From positions 84,600 to 148,599 of the forward strand of contig JAHCID010000010.1 of the NCBI GenBank assembly GCA_026129405.1: a stretch of DNA of 64,000 nt, given 5' to 3'. The notes under the pieces were generated by a model that had not been told where the DNA came from, did no database searches, and worked only from the letters and a program-made list of their open reading frames with translations. Numbering within the stretch: position 1 is the stretch's first letter; each line of letters begins with the position of its first letter. The translations under genes were made by a program, and so were the position numbers. The DNA comes from a bacterium. Its GTDB lineage: Bacteria; Desulfobacterota; Binatia; DP-6. This document shows, piece after piece, positions 24,594-33,623 of the stretch.

Positions 24594-26391
24594 GCTCGTT
24601 CTCCAGTTCCTCGCGCCCGCCCTCGTCGTGCTCGTCGGGGCGGCGGCGGGTCCGTACGTCTCGGTCGTGCTCGAGCGCGAGCAGGTCGACACGGTGGCGC
24701 GCCGGCTCGCCGCGGAGGCGCGCGTCGCCGGCGAGCTGCTGCCCTGGGACGGCGGCACGGCGCTCGACGACGCCTGCGCGCAGCTGTCGTCGGGGCTCGA
24801 GGTGCGCGTCACGGTGCTCGGTGCGGATGGCGCGGTCTTGTGCGAGTCCTCGCGGGCGTCGTCGGAGCTGGGCTCGCACGCCGATCGGCCCGAAGTTCGG
24901 CAGGCGCTGACCATGGGGTCGGGCACGGCGACGCGCTGGAGCGATACGGCGCAGGCGCATCTCGTCTACGCCGCCGTGCGGCAGCAACGCGACGGTGCGG
25001 TGCGCGTCATCCGCGTGGCGATGCCGGCGGACGTGTTGAGCGCCGGCGCGGCGTGGGCGCGTCGGCTGGCGCTCGTCGTCGTTGCAGTGGCGCTCGCGCT
25101 CGCGGTGCTCGTGGCCGTCCTGCTGTCGGCCCGCATGCTGCGCCGGCTTCAGCGGCTCGTCGGCTTCGCGAGCCGGCTCGCCGCCGGCGAGCCGGCGCCG
25201 TACCTCGCACCGGAGCGGCGCGACGATCTCGGCGGGCTGGAGGCGCAGCTGAGCGAGATGGCGCGGCGGGTGGCGGGCACGATCGCCGAGCTGCGCGTGG
25301 AGCAGGAACGGCTCGAAGCCATCCTGCGCGGCATGGTCGAGGGCGTGCTCGTCACCGACATGCGCGGGAACGTCGTCCTCATGAACGCCCGCGCCCGCGA
25401 GGTGCTCGGCATCGCGATCGACGACGCCACGCCCGGTCGCCCGCTGGTCGACCTGACGCGTGATCCCGCGCTGGGCGACCTGCTGCGCGAGCTCGAGGCG
25501 GGCGCGGCGATCGCGTCGCGCGACGTCACGCTCGGGGGCGGGCAGGGGCCGACGCTCCAGGTGAACGGCGCCCGCCTGCGCGCCGCCGACGGGCAGGTGT
25601 TCGGCTTCGTCATCGTGCTGCACGACGTCACCGAGCTGCGCCGACTCGAGGTCATCCGGCGCGACTTCGTCGCCAACGTCTCGCACGAGCTGCGCACGCC
25701 GCTCACCGCCATCAAGGGCTACGCCGAGACCCTGCTCGGCGCCGCCGGCGACGACCGCGAAACCGCCCGCCGCTTCCTTGCCGTGATCGACCGTCACTCC
25801 GAGCGGCTGGGCCGTCTCATCGACGATCTGCTGACCCTCTCCGACCTCGAGCTCGGCCGTACGCCGCTGCGCATCGGTGCGGTGGCGATGGGCCCCGTCG
25901 TCGACGACGTCCTGCAGATCTTCGCCGAGCCCGTCGCCCGCGCCGGCGTCCGCGTCGAAGCCCAGGTCGCCCCCGGCCTCGCGATGGTGCAGGCCGACGG
26001 CGACCGCCTGCGCCAGGTGCTCATCAACCTCGTCGACAACGCCATCAAGTACACGCCGAAGGATGGCCACGTCCTCGTCCGCGCCATGGCGGCCGCAGGC
26101 CCCGAGCACGCCGGCATGGTCGAGATCGCCATCGAGGACTCCGGCATCGGCATCCCCGCGCAGGATCTCCCGCGTCTGACGGAGCGCTTCTTCCGCGTCG
26201 ACAAAGCCCGCTCCCGCGAGCTCGGCGGCACCGGCCTCGGCCTCGCCATCGTGAAGCACATCGTCCAGGCCCACGGCGGCTCGCTCGCCATTTCGAGCGC
26301 CCTCGGCCAAGGCACCACGGTCCGCGTCTTCTTCCCTGCTGCCGCCCCCCCACAGGAGCAACGCACCCAACTCAGCCTGGTCCGGCGTTAG
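24556..26391 (+). CDS. phoR: Phosphate regulon sensor histidine kinase PhoR
   Basis: A 611-residue membrane kinase. An N-terminal membrane helix (VLQFLAPALVVLVGAAAGPY) and a second one (ARRLALVVVAVALALAVLVA) bracket a periplasmic domain of about 150 residues. HAMP, a PAS domain (ILRGMVEGVLVTDMRGNVVL), HisKA (ANVSHELRTPLTAIKG) and HATPase (INLVDNAIKYT, EDSGIGIP, GGTGLGLAIV) follow. The large periplasmic insert is longer than in E. coli PhoR, as in many non-enteric bacteria. A TTG start, 38 nt inside phoB, is chosen because it lies just before the first helix and no ATG or GTG is near. Partner of phoB and the downstream pst-phoU genes. Confidence 0.92.
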   Translation: MDTNSIPKRWSPKLVLQFLAPALVVLVGAAAGPYVSVVLEREQVDTVARRLAAEARVAGELLPWDGGTALDDACAQLSSGLEVRVTVLGADGAVLCESSRASSELGSHADRPEVRQALTMGSGTATRWSDTAQAHLVYAAVRQQRDGAVRVIRVAMPADVLSAGAAWARRLALVVVAVALALAVLVAVLLSARMLRRLQRLVGFASRLAAGEPAPYLAPERRDDLGGLEAQLSEMARRVAGTIAELRVEQERLEAILRGMVEGVLVTDMRGNVVLMNARAREVLGIAIDDATPGRPLVDLTRDPALGDLLRELEAGAAIASRDVTLGGGQGPTLQVNGARLRAADGQVFGFVIVLHDVTELRRLEVIRRDFVANVSHELRTPLTAIKGYAETLLGAAGDDRETARRFLAVIDRHSERLGRLIDDLLTLSDLELGRTPLRIGAVAMGPVVDDVLQIFAEPVARAGVRVEAQVAPGLAMVQADGDRLRQVLINLVDNAIKYTPKDGHVLVRAMAAAGPEHAGMVEIAIEDSGIGIPAQDLPRLTERFFRVDKARSRELGGTGLGLAIVKHIVQAHGGSLAISSALGQGTTVRVFFPAAAPPQEQRTQLSLVRR

Positions 26392-26399
26392 TCGGTATC

Positions 26400-26460
26400 G
26401 GGCGCGCCCTTGGCGCGCGGACGGGAGCCCGCACGGCGCTCCACGGCCCCCCGGGGCCCC
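26400..26460. terminator. Palindromic region between phoR and phoU
   Basis: The 83-nt gap between the convergent phoR and phoU contains GGGCGCGCCC (26400-26409) and GGCCCCCCGGGGCC (26445-26458), both self-complementary. This arrangement suits a bidirectional terminator, although no T-run is seen. Confidence 0.4.
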
Positions 26461-26474
26461 CCGCGCCCCCGCCG

Positions 26475-27158
26475 CTACAGATCCCGCGGCACGGTGTCCA
26501 TGTGGCGGATCGACTGCCCCTTCACCAGGAACACGACCATCTCGGCGATGTTCGTCGCATGGTCCGCGATCCGCTCGAGGTATTTCGACACGAACAGCAT
26601 GCGCATGCCGCGGCTGATCGCGGTCGGATCCTCGACCATGAACCCCAGCAGCTCGCGGAAGAGCTGCCCGTGCAGCTTGTCGATCGCGTCGTCGGCGTCG
26701 AGGACGCGCAGGGCCAGCTCGACGTCCTCGTTGACGAAGGCGTCGAGGCTCTGGTGGACCATGGTGCTGGCCAGCTCGGCCATGCGCGGGATGTCGATGT
26801 AGGGCTTGATCGGCAGCTCGGCCGCGAGCTCGAGGGCGCGCTCGGCGATGTGCGTCGCGAGGTCGCCGATGCGCTCGAGGTCGGTGGTGATCTTGAGGGC
26901 CGTGGTGATGAGGCGCAGGTCGCGCGCCGCGGGCTGGTGCAGGGCGAGGAGGCGGATCGACAGCTCGTCGACCTCGACGTCGAGCCGGTTCACGGTGTGA
27001 TCGCGCTCGATCGTCTGCTTCGCGAGCGTCTCGTCGCGCTCCGTGAGGGCCTTGATCGCGTGTGCGATCTGGCTCTCGACGAGCCCGCCCATCTCGAGGA
27101 CGTGCTTGCGCAGCTGGGCGAGCTGGCTCTCGAACGCGCGATCCGTGTGCTGCGGCAT
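26475..27158 (-). CDS. phoU: Phosphate signalling protein PhoU
   Basis: A 227-residue all-helical protein with two PhoU repeats, each with a metal-binding E/DxxxD pattern (ITTDLERIGDLATHIAE and VSKYLERIADHATNIAE). PhoU links the PstSCAB transporter to PhoR and dampens the Pho response when phosphate is plentiful. Its ATG overlaps the pstB stop as TGATG, so it is translated with the transporter. Length and motif spacing match the family. Confidence 0.95.
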   Translation of the reverse strand: MPQHTDRAFESQLAQLRKHVLEMGGLVESQIAHAIKALTERDETLAKQTIERDHTVNRLDVEVDELSIRLLALHQPAARDLRLITTALKITTDLERIGDLATHIAERALELAAELPIKPYIDIPRMAELASTMVHQSLDAFVNEDVELALRVLDADDAIDKLHGQLFRELLGFMVEDPTAISRGMRMLFVSKYLERIADHATNIAEMVVFLVKGQSIRHMDTVPRDL

Positions 27159-27955
27159 CAGCCGAACCGTCCCGTGATGTAGTCTTCGGTCTCGGGCCGC
27201 GCCGGGGTGGTGAAGAGCCGGTCGGTAGGCCCGAATTCGATGAGGCGGCCGAGGTAGAAGTAGGCGGTGTAGTCCGAGACGCGCGCCGCCTGCTGCATGT
27301 TGTGGGTGACGATCACGATCGTGTAGCGTTCCTTCAGCTCCTGGATCAGCTCCTCGATCTTGGCGGTGGCGATCGGGTCGAGTGCCGACGCGGGCTCGTC
27401 CATGAGGAGGACCTCGGGCTCGACCGCGAGCGCGCGCGCGATGCAGAGGCGCTGCTGCTGGCCGCCGGAGAGCTCGAGCGCCGACTTCTCCAGCCGATCG
27501 GCCACCTCGTCCCACAGCGCCGCCTGGCGCAGGCTGCGCTCGGCGATCTCCTGGAGCGCATGGCGGTCGCGGATGCCGTGGATACGCGGTCCGAACGCCA
27601 CGTTCTCGAAGATCGACTTCGGAAACGGGTTGGACTTCTGGAAGACCATGCCGACCTGGCGGCGGAGCACGACGGGATCGACCTCGGGCGAGTAGATCGG
27701 CTGATCGTCGAGGAACACCTGGCCGTCGATACGCACGTTCGGGATGTGGTCGTTCATGCGGTTGAGGCAGCGCAGGAACGTCGACTTGCCGCATCCCGAG
27801 GGCCCGATGAGCGCCGTCACGCGGTGCTCCGGGATCTCGAGCGAGAGGCGGTCGAGGCCGAGAGAGGGGCCGTAGTGGACGGCGAGATCGCGCACCGACA
27901 TCTTGATGGAGCAGTCGGACGCGAGCGGGGCGACGTGGGCGGCGTTGGCGCTCAT
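27158..27955 (-). CDS. pstB: Phosphate ABC transporter ATP-binding protein PstB
   Basis: A 265-residue ABC ATPase with Walker [20 protein letters not shown] (the RCLNRMND extension is diagnostic of PstB), Q-loop [11 protein letters not shown], signature [16 protein letters not shown], Walker [13 protein letters not shown] and switch His in VTHNMQQA. It energises phosphate uptake by PstA and PstC. It lies 58 nt after pstA and is coupled to phoU. Confidence 0.96.
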   Translation of the reverse strand: MSANAAHVAPLASDCSIKMSVRDLAVHYGPSLGLDRLSLEIPEHRVTALIGPSGCGKSTFLRCLNRMNDHIPNVRIDGQVFLDDQPIYSPEVDPVVLRRQVGMVFQKSNPFPKSIFENVAFGPRIHGIRDRHALQEIAERSLRQAALWDEVADRLEKSALELSGGQQQRLCIARALAVEPEVLLMDEPASALDPIATAKIEELIQELKERYTIVIVTHNMQQAARVSDYTAYFYLGRLIEFGPTDRLFTTPARPETEDYITGRFG

Positions 27956-28013
27956 GGGTTCGGACGTTTGCCGAGGATAGACCGGGCTCCCGACGCTGCC
28001 AAGGCCGAAAACC

Positions 28014-28919
28014 TCAGTCGAAGCCGCGCCGCTGGGTGCGGTTGCGGATCACCACCGCGGCGGCGTTCATGGTGATGAGCACGACGAGGAGCACGACGAT
28101 GCCGGCCGCCGCGTTGACGTGGAACTCGGCCTGGGGGCGCGAGATCCAGTTGAAGATCTGGATCGGGAGCGCGGTGAACGGCGTCTGGAGGCCGCTCAGC
28201 GACAGCTCCGGTACGAAGGCGACGTAGGTGAGCGCGCCGATCGTGATCAGCGGCGCCGTCTCGCCGATGGCCCGGGCGAGCGCCAGGATGGTGCCCGTCA
28301 GGATGCCGGGGAGGGCGGCCGGGACGACGAGCCGGCTCACGACCTGCCAGCGGGTGGCCCCGAGCGCGTAGCCGCCCTGGCGCAGCGAATCCGGCACGGC
28401 GCGCAGCGCCTCGCGCGACGCGATGATGAGGATCGGCATCACCAGAAGCGACATGGTCAGCGACCCGGCGAGCACGCTGCGTCCGCCGGTCAGCGGCTGG
28501 AGGAAGCGGACGAACAGCTCGAGCCCGAGGAGCCCGTAGATCACCGACGGCACGCCGGCGAGGTTCGCGATGTTGATCTCGATGAGCCGCTGGAGCGGGC
28601 CGCGCGACGAATACTCCTCGAGGTAGAGCGCCGCCCCGACGCCGAGGGGAAACGCGAAGCACGCCGTCAGCACGAGCAGCCACAGCGAGCCGATGAACGC
28701 CGAGTAGATGCCGGCCTGGCTCGCGCGGCGCGACGGGAACGAGGTGAGGAACTCCCAGCTGAGCCGGGGAAAACCGTCGGTGAGCACGTCGAGGAGGAGG
28801 ATCGCGAGGACGCCGACGCCGAAGAACGTGGCGGCGCGGCCGAGGTGGAGGAACAACCGCTCGATCGTCCGCCGGCGTGCGAGATGCGGATCGTGGGAGG
28901 CGATGAGGCGCTTAGGCAT
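28014..28919 (-). CDS. pstA: Phosphate ABC transporter permease PstA
   Basis: A 301-residue inner-membrane permease with six predicted helices. The cytoplasmic EAA-type loop reads [20 protein letters not shown], and [15 protein letters not shown] is conserved in PstA. It pairs with PstC to make the phosphate channel. Its start lies within an 8-nt overlap with the end of pstC. Confidence 0.95.
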   Translation of the reverse strand: MPKRLIASHDPHLARRRTIERLFLHLGRAATFFGVGVLAILLLDVLTDGFPRLSWEFLTSFPSRRASQAGIYSAFIGSLWLLVLTACFAFPLGVGAALYLEEYSSRGPLQRLIEINIANLAGVPSVIYGLLGLELFVRFLQPLTGGRSVLAGSLTMSLLVMPILIIASREALRAVPDSLRQGGYALGATRWQVVSRLVVPAALPGILTGTILALARAIGETAPLITIGALTYVAFVPELSLSGLQTPFTALPIQIFNWISRPQAEFHVNAAAGIVVLLVVLITMNAAAVVIRNRTQRRGFD

Positions 28920-29931
28920 ACCGCTCCCGGTAGCGGCGCACGAGGCGGTCGCCGAGCAGGTTCAGCACGAGGGTCATGAGGAAGAGCGCCATGCCGACCG
29001 CGAAGATCGTCTGGTACTCGAGCGTCCCGTGCGGCGTGTCGCCGAGGCTGACCTGCACGATGTACGCGGTCATGGTCTCGACCGGGACGAACGGGTTCAG
29101 GGTCAGGCGCGGGCTCTGGCCCGCCGCGATCGCGACGATCATGGTCTCGCCGACGGCGCGGGATATGGCGAGGATCACCGCCGCGACGATGCCCGACAGC
29201 GCCGCCGGCACCACGATCTTGAGTGAGACCTCGCAGCGGGTGGAGCCGAGGGCGAGGCCGGCGTCGCGCAGCCCGGTCGGCACGGCGAAGAGGGCGTCCT
29301 CGGACAGGGAGATCACGAGCGGCAGGATCATGACGCCCATGACGAGCCCGGCGCTGAGCGCGTTGAACCCCGAGATGTCCGGGAAGATCAGCTTCAGCAT
29401 CGGGGTGACGAAGAGCAGCGCGAAGTAGCCGTAGACGACGGTGGGTACGCCGGCCAGCACCTCGAGGATCGGCTTCAGCGTCCGGCGCGTCTTCGGCGCG
29501 GCGAACTCGCTGAGATAGATCGCCGCGAGAAGCCCGATCGGTAGCGCGACGGCGAGCGCGATGGCCGAGGTGAGGACCGTCGCGCTCGCCAGCACGAGGA
29601 TGCCGAAGTGCTTGTCGACGAAGAGCGGCGTCCACTGGGTGTCGGTGAGGAAGCGCCAGAGCGACACCTCGCGGAAGAAGCTCACGGTCTCGAAAACCAG
29701 GACGCCGACGATGCCGAGCGTGGTGAGAATGGTGACGGCGCTGGTGCCGAACAGGGCCAACCGGACGAGCTCCTCGAAGACCCGCCGTCCGAGCGGCTGG
29801 GCCCCCCGCGCCTGTGGACGCGACGGGAGGGGCAGCACGGTTCGCGGCGCGGAGGCGGGAGTGGCGGAGCGAGTCATCCGGGGTCTCGCGAGAGGTCGCG
29901 GGAGGGTACCCGGTTCGGCACCAGGCTGCAT
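28912..29931 (-). CDS. pstC: Phosphate ABC transporter permease PstC
   Basis: Six-helix permease with the EAA loop [19 protein letters not shown] and the conserved [16 protein letters not shown]. The 339-residue form begins at an ATG that overlaps the pstS stop as TGATG, the same coupling as pstB-phoU. A second ATG at nt 29877 ([14 protein letters not shown]) would give 321 residues. The N-terminal 50 residues are Pro/Arg-rich and not conserved, so sequence cannot decide between them. Confidence 0.93.
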   Translation of the reverse strand: MQPGAEPGTLPRPLARPRMTRSATPASAPRTVLPLPSRPQARGAQPLGRRVFEELVRLALFGTSAVTILTTLGIVGVLVFETVSFFREVSLWRFLTDTQWTPLFVDKHFGILVLASATVLTSAIALAVALPIGLLAAIYLSEFAAPKTRRTLKPILEVLAGVPTVVYGYFALLFVTPMLKLIFPDISGFNALSAGLVMGVMILPLVISLSEDALFAVPTGLRDAGLALGSTRCEVSLKIVVPAALSGIVAAVILAISRAVGETMIVAIAAGQSPRLTLNPFVPVETMTAYIVQVSLGDTPHGTLEYQTIFAVGMALFLMTLVLNLLGDRLVRRYRERYA

Positions 29932-30941
29932 CAGTGGGCTTTCTCCTTCGAGAGGAGGTCGACGACGGTCACGCCGACCTGGGAGCCCTTGCCTTCGAAG
30001 ACCGACCCGGTGACGCGCTTCTCCAGGCGGGTCTTGGCGAGCGCATAGGCTTCGGCCGGGAGCGGGATGTAGCCGACCTCCTTCACGAGGGCACCGGCCT
30101 GCGCCAGGTAGAAGTCGATGAAGGCCTTCACCTGCGGCTTCTCGAGCGACTTCGTGCTGACGTAGATGAAGAGCGGACGCGCCAGCGGCTGATAGGTTCC
30201 CTTCTCGACGGTCTCGGGCGAAGGGAGGATGCAGCCGGCGCCGTTGGCGTCGTTCTCGTCGTCGATGGCCACGAGCTTCAGCTTCGACTGGTTCTCCTCG
30301 TAGTACGCGAAGCCGAAGAAGCCGAGGGCCAGGGGATCGGTGGCGATGCCCTGCACGATCACGTTGTCGTCCTCGCTCGACTGGAAGTCGCCGCGGCTCG
30401 CGTGCTCCTTCCCGACGATCGCCTCCGTGAAGTAGTCGTACGTGCCGGAGTCGACGCCGGGACCGAGGAGGTGGATGTCCTTGTCCGGCCAGCCGGGCCG
30501 CACCTGGCTCCACTTCGTGATCTTGCCTTGGGCCTCGGGCTCCCAGATCGTCTTCAGCTCCTTGACGGTCATGCAGGTGGCCCAGTCGTTCTTCGGGTTC
30601 ACCATGATCGCGAGACCGTCGTAGGCGATCGGCAGCTCGACGTACTCGATCCCGGCCTTGCCGCACTGCTCGACCTCGGTCGGCTTGATCGGCCGCGAGG
30701 CGTCGGAGACGTCGGTCTCGCCGGCGCAGAACTTCTTGAAGCCGCCGCCGGTACCGGAGATGCCGACCGTCACCTGTGTCTTCGGGGTCGTCTTCTGGAA
30801 CTCCTCGGCGACCGCTTCCGTGATCGGGAAGACGGTGCTGGAGCCATCGACGGCGACCCGGCTCTGCGCCATCGCGCGACCGGGGGCCATGCTGCCGACG
30901 GCAGCCGCCAGGGTGAGAGCCGCAACCACTCGCTGGGTCAT
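29931..30941 (-). CDS. pstS: Periplasmic phosphate-binding protein PstS
   Basis: A 336-residue periplasmic solute-binding protein with a signal peptide ending PGRAMAQ. It shows the phosphate-site motifs [41 protein letters not shown] and [10 protein letters not shown]. Unusually for a periplasmic protein it holds several Cys (for example FCAGETD, EQCGKAG, ATCMTVK, AGCILPS), which could form disulfides. It is the first gene of pstSCAB-phoU, behind a GGAGGA ribosome site. The divergent neighbour is a phosphate-selective porin, and Pho boxes lie between. Confidence 0.95.
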   Translation of the reverse strand: MTQRVVAALTLAAAVGSMAPGRAMAQSRVAVDGSSTVFPITEAVAEEFQKTTPKTQVTVGISGTGGGFKKFCAGETDVSDASRPIKPTEVEQCGKAGIEYVELPIAYDGLAIMVNPKNDWATCMTVKELKTIWEPEAQGKITKWSQVRPGWPDKDIHLLGPGVDSGTYDYFTEAIVGKEHASRGDFQSSEDDNVIVQGIATDPLALGFFGFAYYEENQSKLKLVAIDDENDANGAGCILPSPETVEKGTYQPLARPLFIYVSTKSLEKPQVKAFIDFYLAQAGALVKEVGYIPLPAEAYALAKTRLEKRVTGSVFEGKGSQVGVTVVDLLSKEKAH

Positions 30942-31116
30942 TCGCTAGTCCTCCGCTACTGCGTCCACCGCCCCAAGCGCCGGTTGCCCGGTAACTCGTG
31001 AGCGCGGGGCCTCGATCGGGCCCGGTCCGGGGGTCGTCGTGAGTCGGCAGGACGGCGGGGACACGTTTCCCTGCTCGTCGAAGCGGCCTCCCATTGCCGC
31101 CGAGGTACCAGCGTCG

Positions 31117-31133
31117 TGTTTCAATTCTGTTAC
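31117..31133 (+). promoter_or_regulatory. Candidate Pho box 1 (pstS side)
   Basis: TGTTTC-AATTC-TGTTAC: two six-base units five bases apart, an AT-rich spacer and an 11-bp phase. This matches the geometry of the PhoB site TGTCAT-N5-TGTCAT. It lies about 175 bp upstream of the pstS start. Confidence 0.6.
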
Positions 31134-31201
31134 GACGCGGTGAATACACCGAAATCCTGCCCGTATTTCCTCGTGAACTCTCCAGCCTGCCGTGTGCGAT
31201 G

Positions 31202-31218
31202 TGTTACGCGCCTGTTTC
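31202..31218 (+). promoter_or_regulatory. Candidate Pho box 2 (porin side)
   Basis: TGTTAC-GCGCC-TGTTTC: the same two units as box 1 in swapped order with the same 11-bp phase. It lies 56 bp before the porin ATG, a fitting distance for PhoB activation. An AAAGGAG ribosome site (31257-31263) follows. Confidence 0.6.
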
Positions 31219-31273
31219 CGTCGGGGAAATGCGGCTCCGGCGGTCGTGACCTTACGAAAGGAGCGACGAAGTC

Positions 31274-32647
31274 ATGGGGGGACGGACATGGACGGCCGTG
31301 GTCCTCGCCGCGACGGTGCTGACGGGCGCTGCGCAGGGGGAATCCAACGTCGAGCGACGCCTGCGCGAGCTCGAGGAGACGGTCAGGAGGCAGGCGGCGG
31401 AGATACAGACGCTTCGTGAGGAGCTGCATGACAGGCCGCCCGAAGCGGCGGCGCAGCCGGCGGTGCCCGCCGGGCCGACGTCGCCGAAGGTGGCCGAGGC
31501 CGAGCAGGCCATCGCGAAGCAGAAGGAGGAGGCGGTCGCCAAGGGCGCGCTGCCCGGCTGGGTCAACTACCAGATCGGCAAGGGCTTCACCTTCCAGACC
31601 GCGGACGACCGCTTCAAGCTGAGCCTCTACAACCGTCTCCAGGCCCGCTACTCCTACATCGACGGCGAGGACCTCCCCGGGCTCGACGACACCAGCGGGT
31701 TCGAGGTCCGGCGCATGAAGACCGTCTTCGAGGGCCACGCCTTCGACCCGTCCCTGCTCTTCAAGGTGCAGGTGAACTGGGTGGCGGACACGATCCTCGA
31801 GGACGCCTATCTGCACTGGATCCCGCGCAAGTACGCCGGCGTCCAGGTCGGTCAGTACAAGGTGCCGTTCAACCGCCAGCAGCTGACGTCGTCGGGCGCG
31901 CTCCAGTTCGTCGAGCGCTCGATCGCCGACAACTTCTTCACGCCGGCGCGCGACCGCGGCGTCACCCTCACGGGGAGCTGGTTCGGCGAGAAGCAGGACC
32001 TGCTCGAGTGGAACGCCGGCATCTTCAACGGCAACGGCATCAACGGCATGCCGAACGAGAACAGCGATCACATGGCGGCCGGCCGCCTGCTGTGGATGCC
32101 GCTCGGCGCGTTCAAGTACTACGTCGAGTCCGACGTCGACGACACGCCGGAGCCGCGGCTCGGTATCGGCGCCGCGTACCTCTACAACTCGCAGGCCGAC
32201 ACCGGCGCCGGCAACACCGCCCGCATCCTCTCGTCCTCGCGCCTGGGCGGCGATTGGGACCCCCCGATCGACGGGCGGGTCGACGTCGTCCAGGCGACGT
32301 TCGACACGCAGCTCAAGTGGCGCGGGCTGTCGGTGCTCGGCGACTACTACTGGGCCGAGGGCGATCCGAACGACCGCTCCACGCACAGCGCGCAGGGCTA
32401 CAACACGCAGATCGGCTACTTCATCCTCCCGAAGAAGCTCGAGGCGGCGTTCCGGTGGTCGTGGGTCAACCGCGACCTCCAGACCTCACGCGCCAGCATG
32501 CGCGAGATCGGCGGCGCGCTCGGCTACTTCTTCCTCGCGCACAACCTGAAGCTCCAGGGCGACATCCGCTCGCTCCGCGAGGAGTTTCCGGGTGCACCGA
32601 GGGAGGACTCGCTGGAGTACCGGCTCCAGCTCCAGGCGATCTTCTGA
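31274..32647 (+). CDS. Phosphate-selective porin (OprP/OprO-like)
   Basis: A 457-residue outer-membrane porin. The signal peptide ends near GAAQGES. A coiled-coil segment (VERRLRELEETVRRQAAEI) of the kind that trimerises, or binds peptidoglycan in such porins, follows. Then come repeated amphipathic strands (VNYQIGKGFTFQTADDRFKL, VQVGQYKVPFNRQQLTSS) and a terminal aromatic residue (LQLQAIF) as a BAM signal. The family takes up phosphate or polyphosphate under starvation. Divergence from pstS with Pho boxes between strongly supports this role. Confidence 0.88.
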   Translation: MGGRTWTAVVLAATVLTGAAQGESNVERRLRELEETVRRQAAEIQTLREELHDRPPEAAAQPAVPAGPTSPKVAEAEQAIAKQKEEAVAKGALPGWVNYQIGKGFTFQTADDRFKLSLYNRLQARYSYIDGEDLPGLDDTSGFEVRRMKTVFEGHAFDPSLLFKVQVNWVADTILEDAYLHWIPRKYAGVQVGQYKVPFNRQQLTSSGALQFVERSIADNFFTPARDRGVTLTGSWFGEKQDLLEWNAGIFNGNGINGMPNENSDHMAAGRLLWMPLGAFKYYVESDVDDTPEPRLGIGAAYLYNSQADTGAGNTARILSSSRLGGDWDPPIDGRVDVVQATFDTQLKWRGLSVLGDYYWAEGDPNDRSTHSAQGYNTQIGYFILPKKLEAAFRWSWVNRDLQTSRASMREIGGALGYFFLAHNLKLQGDIRSLREEFPGAPREDSLEYRLQLQAIF

Positions 32648-32654
32648 CGGCGGC

Positions 32655-32686
32655 GGCCGCCGGCGCGTCTTGCCGCGCCGGCGGCC
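32655..32686 (+). terminator. Hairpin terminator after the porin
   Basis: A perfect 13-bp stem (GGCCGCCGGCGCG / CGCGCCGGCGGCC) around a 6-nt loop TCTTGC starts 8 nt after the porin stop. No T-run follows, but the very stable hairpin probably ends the transcript. Confidence 0.55.
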
Positions 32687-32704
32687 ACCGCCGATGATGC
32701 CGGC

Positions 32705-33592
32705 ATGCGAGTCGGCGTCGTCGGTCTCGGGATCATGGGCGCGCCCATGGCGCGCAACTGCCTGCGCGCGGGACACGCGGTCACGGTACACACCCGCACG
32801 CGCGCGCGGGCGGTGCCGCTGCTCGACGAGGGCGCGGTCTGGGCCGACGATGCGGCCGCCGTCGCGCGCGCGGCCGACGTGGTGATCACCTGTCTGCCGG
32901 ACGGACCCGACGTCGCGCAGGTCGTGTGCGGTGCGAACGGCGTCCTCGCGGGGGCGGCGGGGCCCCTCGTCGTCGTCGACACCAGCACCATCGCGCCGGC
33001 CATCGCGCGCGACCTCGCCGCGCGATGTGCGGGGCACGCCGTCGACTTCCTCGATGCCCCGGTGTCGGGCGGCGACAAGGGTGCGATCGCCGGCACGCTG
33101 TCGATCATGGTCGGCGGCGACGCCGCGGCGTTGGAGCGCGCGCGGCCCGTGCTCCAGGCGATCGGCAGGACCATCACGCACATGGGCGGGCCGGGGCAGG
33201 GGCAGATGACGAAGCTGGTGAACCAGGTCGTCGGTGCGTGCACGTTGGCGGCGGTCGCCGAGGGCGTGCACCTCGCGGCGCGCGCGGGGCTCGATCCGGA
33301 CGCGGTGGTGGCGGCGGTCGGGAGCGGCGCGGCGTCCTCGTGGATGATGCAGCACCTCGCGCCACGCATGCAGCGTCACGACTTCGCGCCGGGGTTCATG
33401 GTGCGGCTCCAGCAGAAGGACCTGCGCCTCGCGCTCGCCGCGGCGGCCGACGTCGGGGCGCCGCTGCCGGCAACGGCGCTCGTGCAGCAGCTCTTCGCCG
33501 CCGTCGAGGCGCAGGGCGGCAGCGACCTCGGCACGCAGGCGCTGGTCTCGGCGCTGGAGGCGCTCGCGGGCGTGCCCCTGCACTCCGCTTGA
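32705..33592 (+). CDS. 3-hydroxyisobutyrate-dehydrogenase-family oxidoreductase
   Basis: A 295-residue beta-hydroxyacid dehydrogenase. It has the Rossmann start VGVVGLGIMGAPMARNC, the substrate-site motif DAPVSGGDKGAIAGTLSIM and the catalytic Lys in GQGQMTKLVNQVV. An Arg in the second strand (HTRTRAR) suggests NADP. The family includes 3-hydroxyisobutyrate, tartronate semialdehyde and succinic semialdehyde reductases; residues visible here do not settle which. It is followed closely by a luciferase-like oxidoreductase in the same direction. Confidence 0.9.
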   Translation: MRVGVVGLGIMGAPMARNCLRAGHAVTVHTRTRARAVPLLDEGAVWADDAAAVARAADVVITCLPDGPDVAQVVCGANGVLAGAAGPLVVVDTSTIAPAIARDLAARCAGHAVDFLDAPVSGGDKGAIAGTLSIMVGGDAAALERARPVLQAIGRTITHMGGPGQGQMTKLVNQVVGACTLAAVAEGVHLAARAGLDPDAVVAAVGSGAASSWMMQHLAPRMQRHDFAPGFMVRLQQKDLRLALAAAADVGAPLPATALVQQLFAAVEAQGGSDLGTQALVSALEALAGVPLHSA

Positions 33593-33623
33593 CCGCACTG
33601 CGCGCGGTCGAGTACCCGGCCGC

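Larger units (their letters stand above)
30942..31273. promoter_or_regulatory. Divergent pstS / porin promoter region
   Basis: This 332-nt gap has no credible gene. Besides the two Pho-box-like repeats listed separately it has a near-perfect palindrome GTTGCCCGGTAAC (30983-30995) in the probable pstS leader. Local base composition is less GC-rich around 31110-31225, as expected for promoters. I could not place -10 elements with confidence. Confidence 0.6.
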
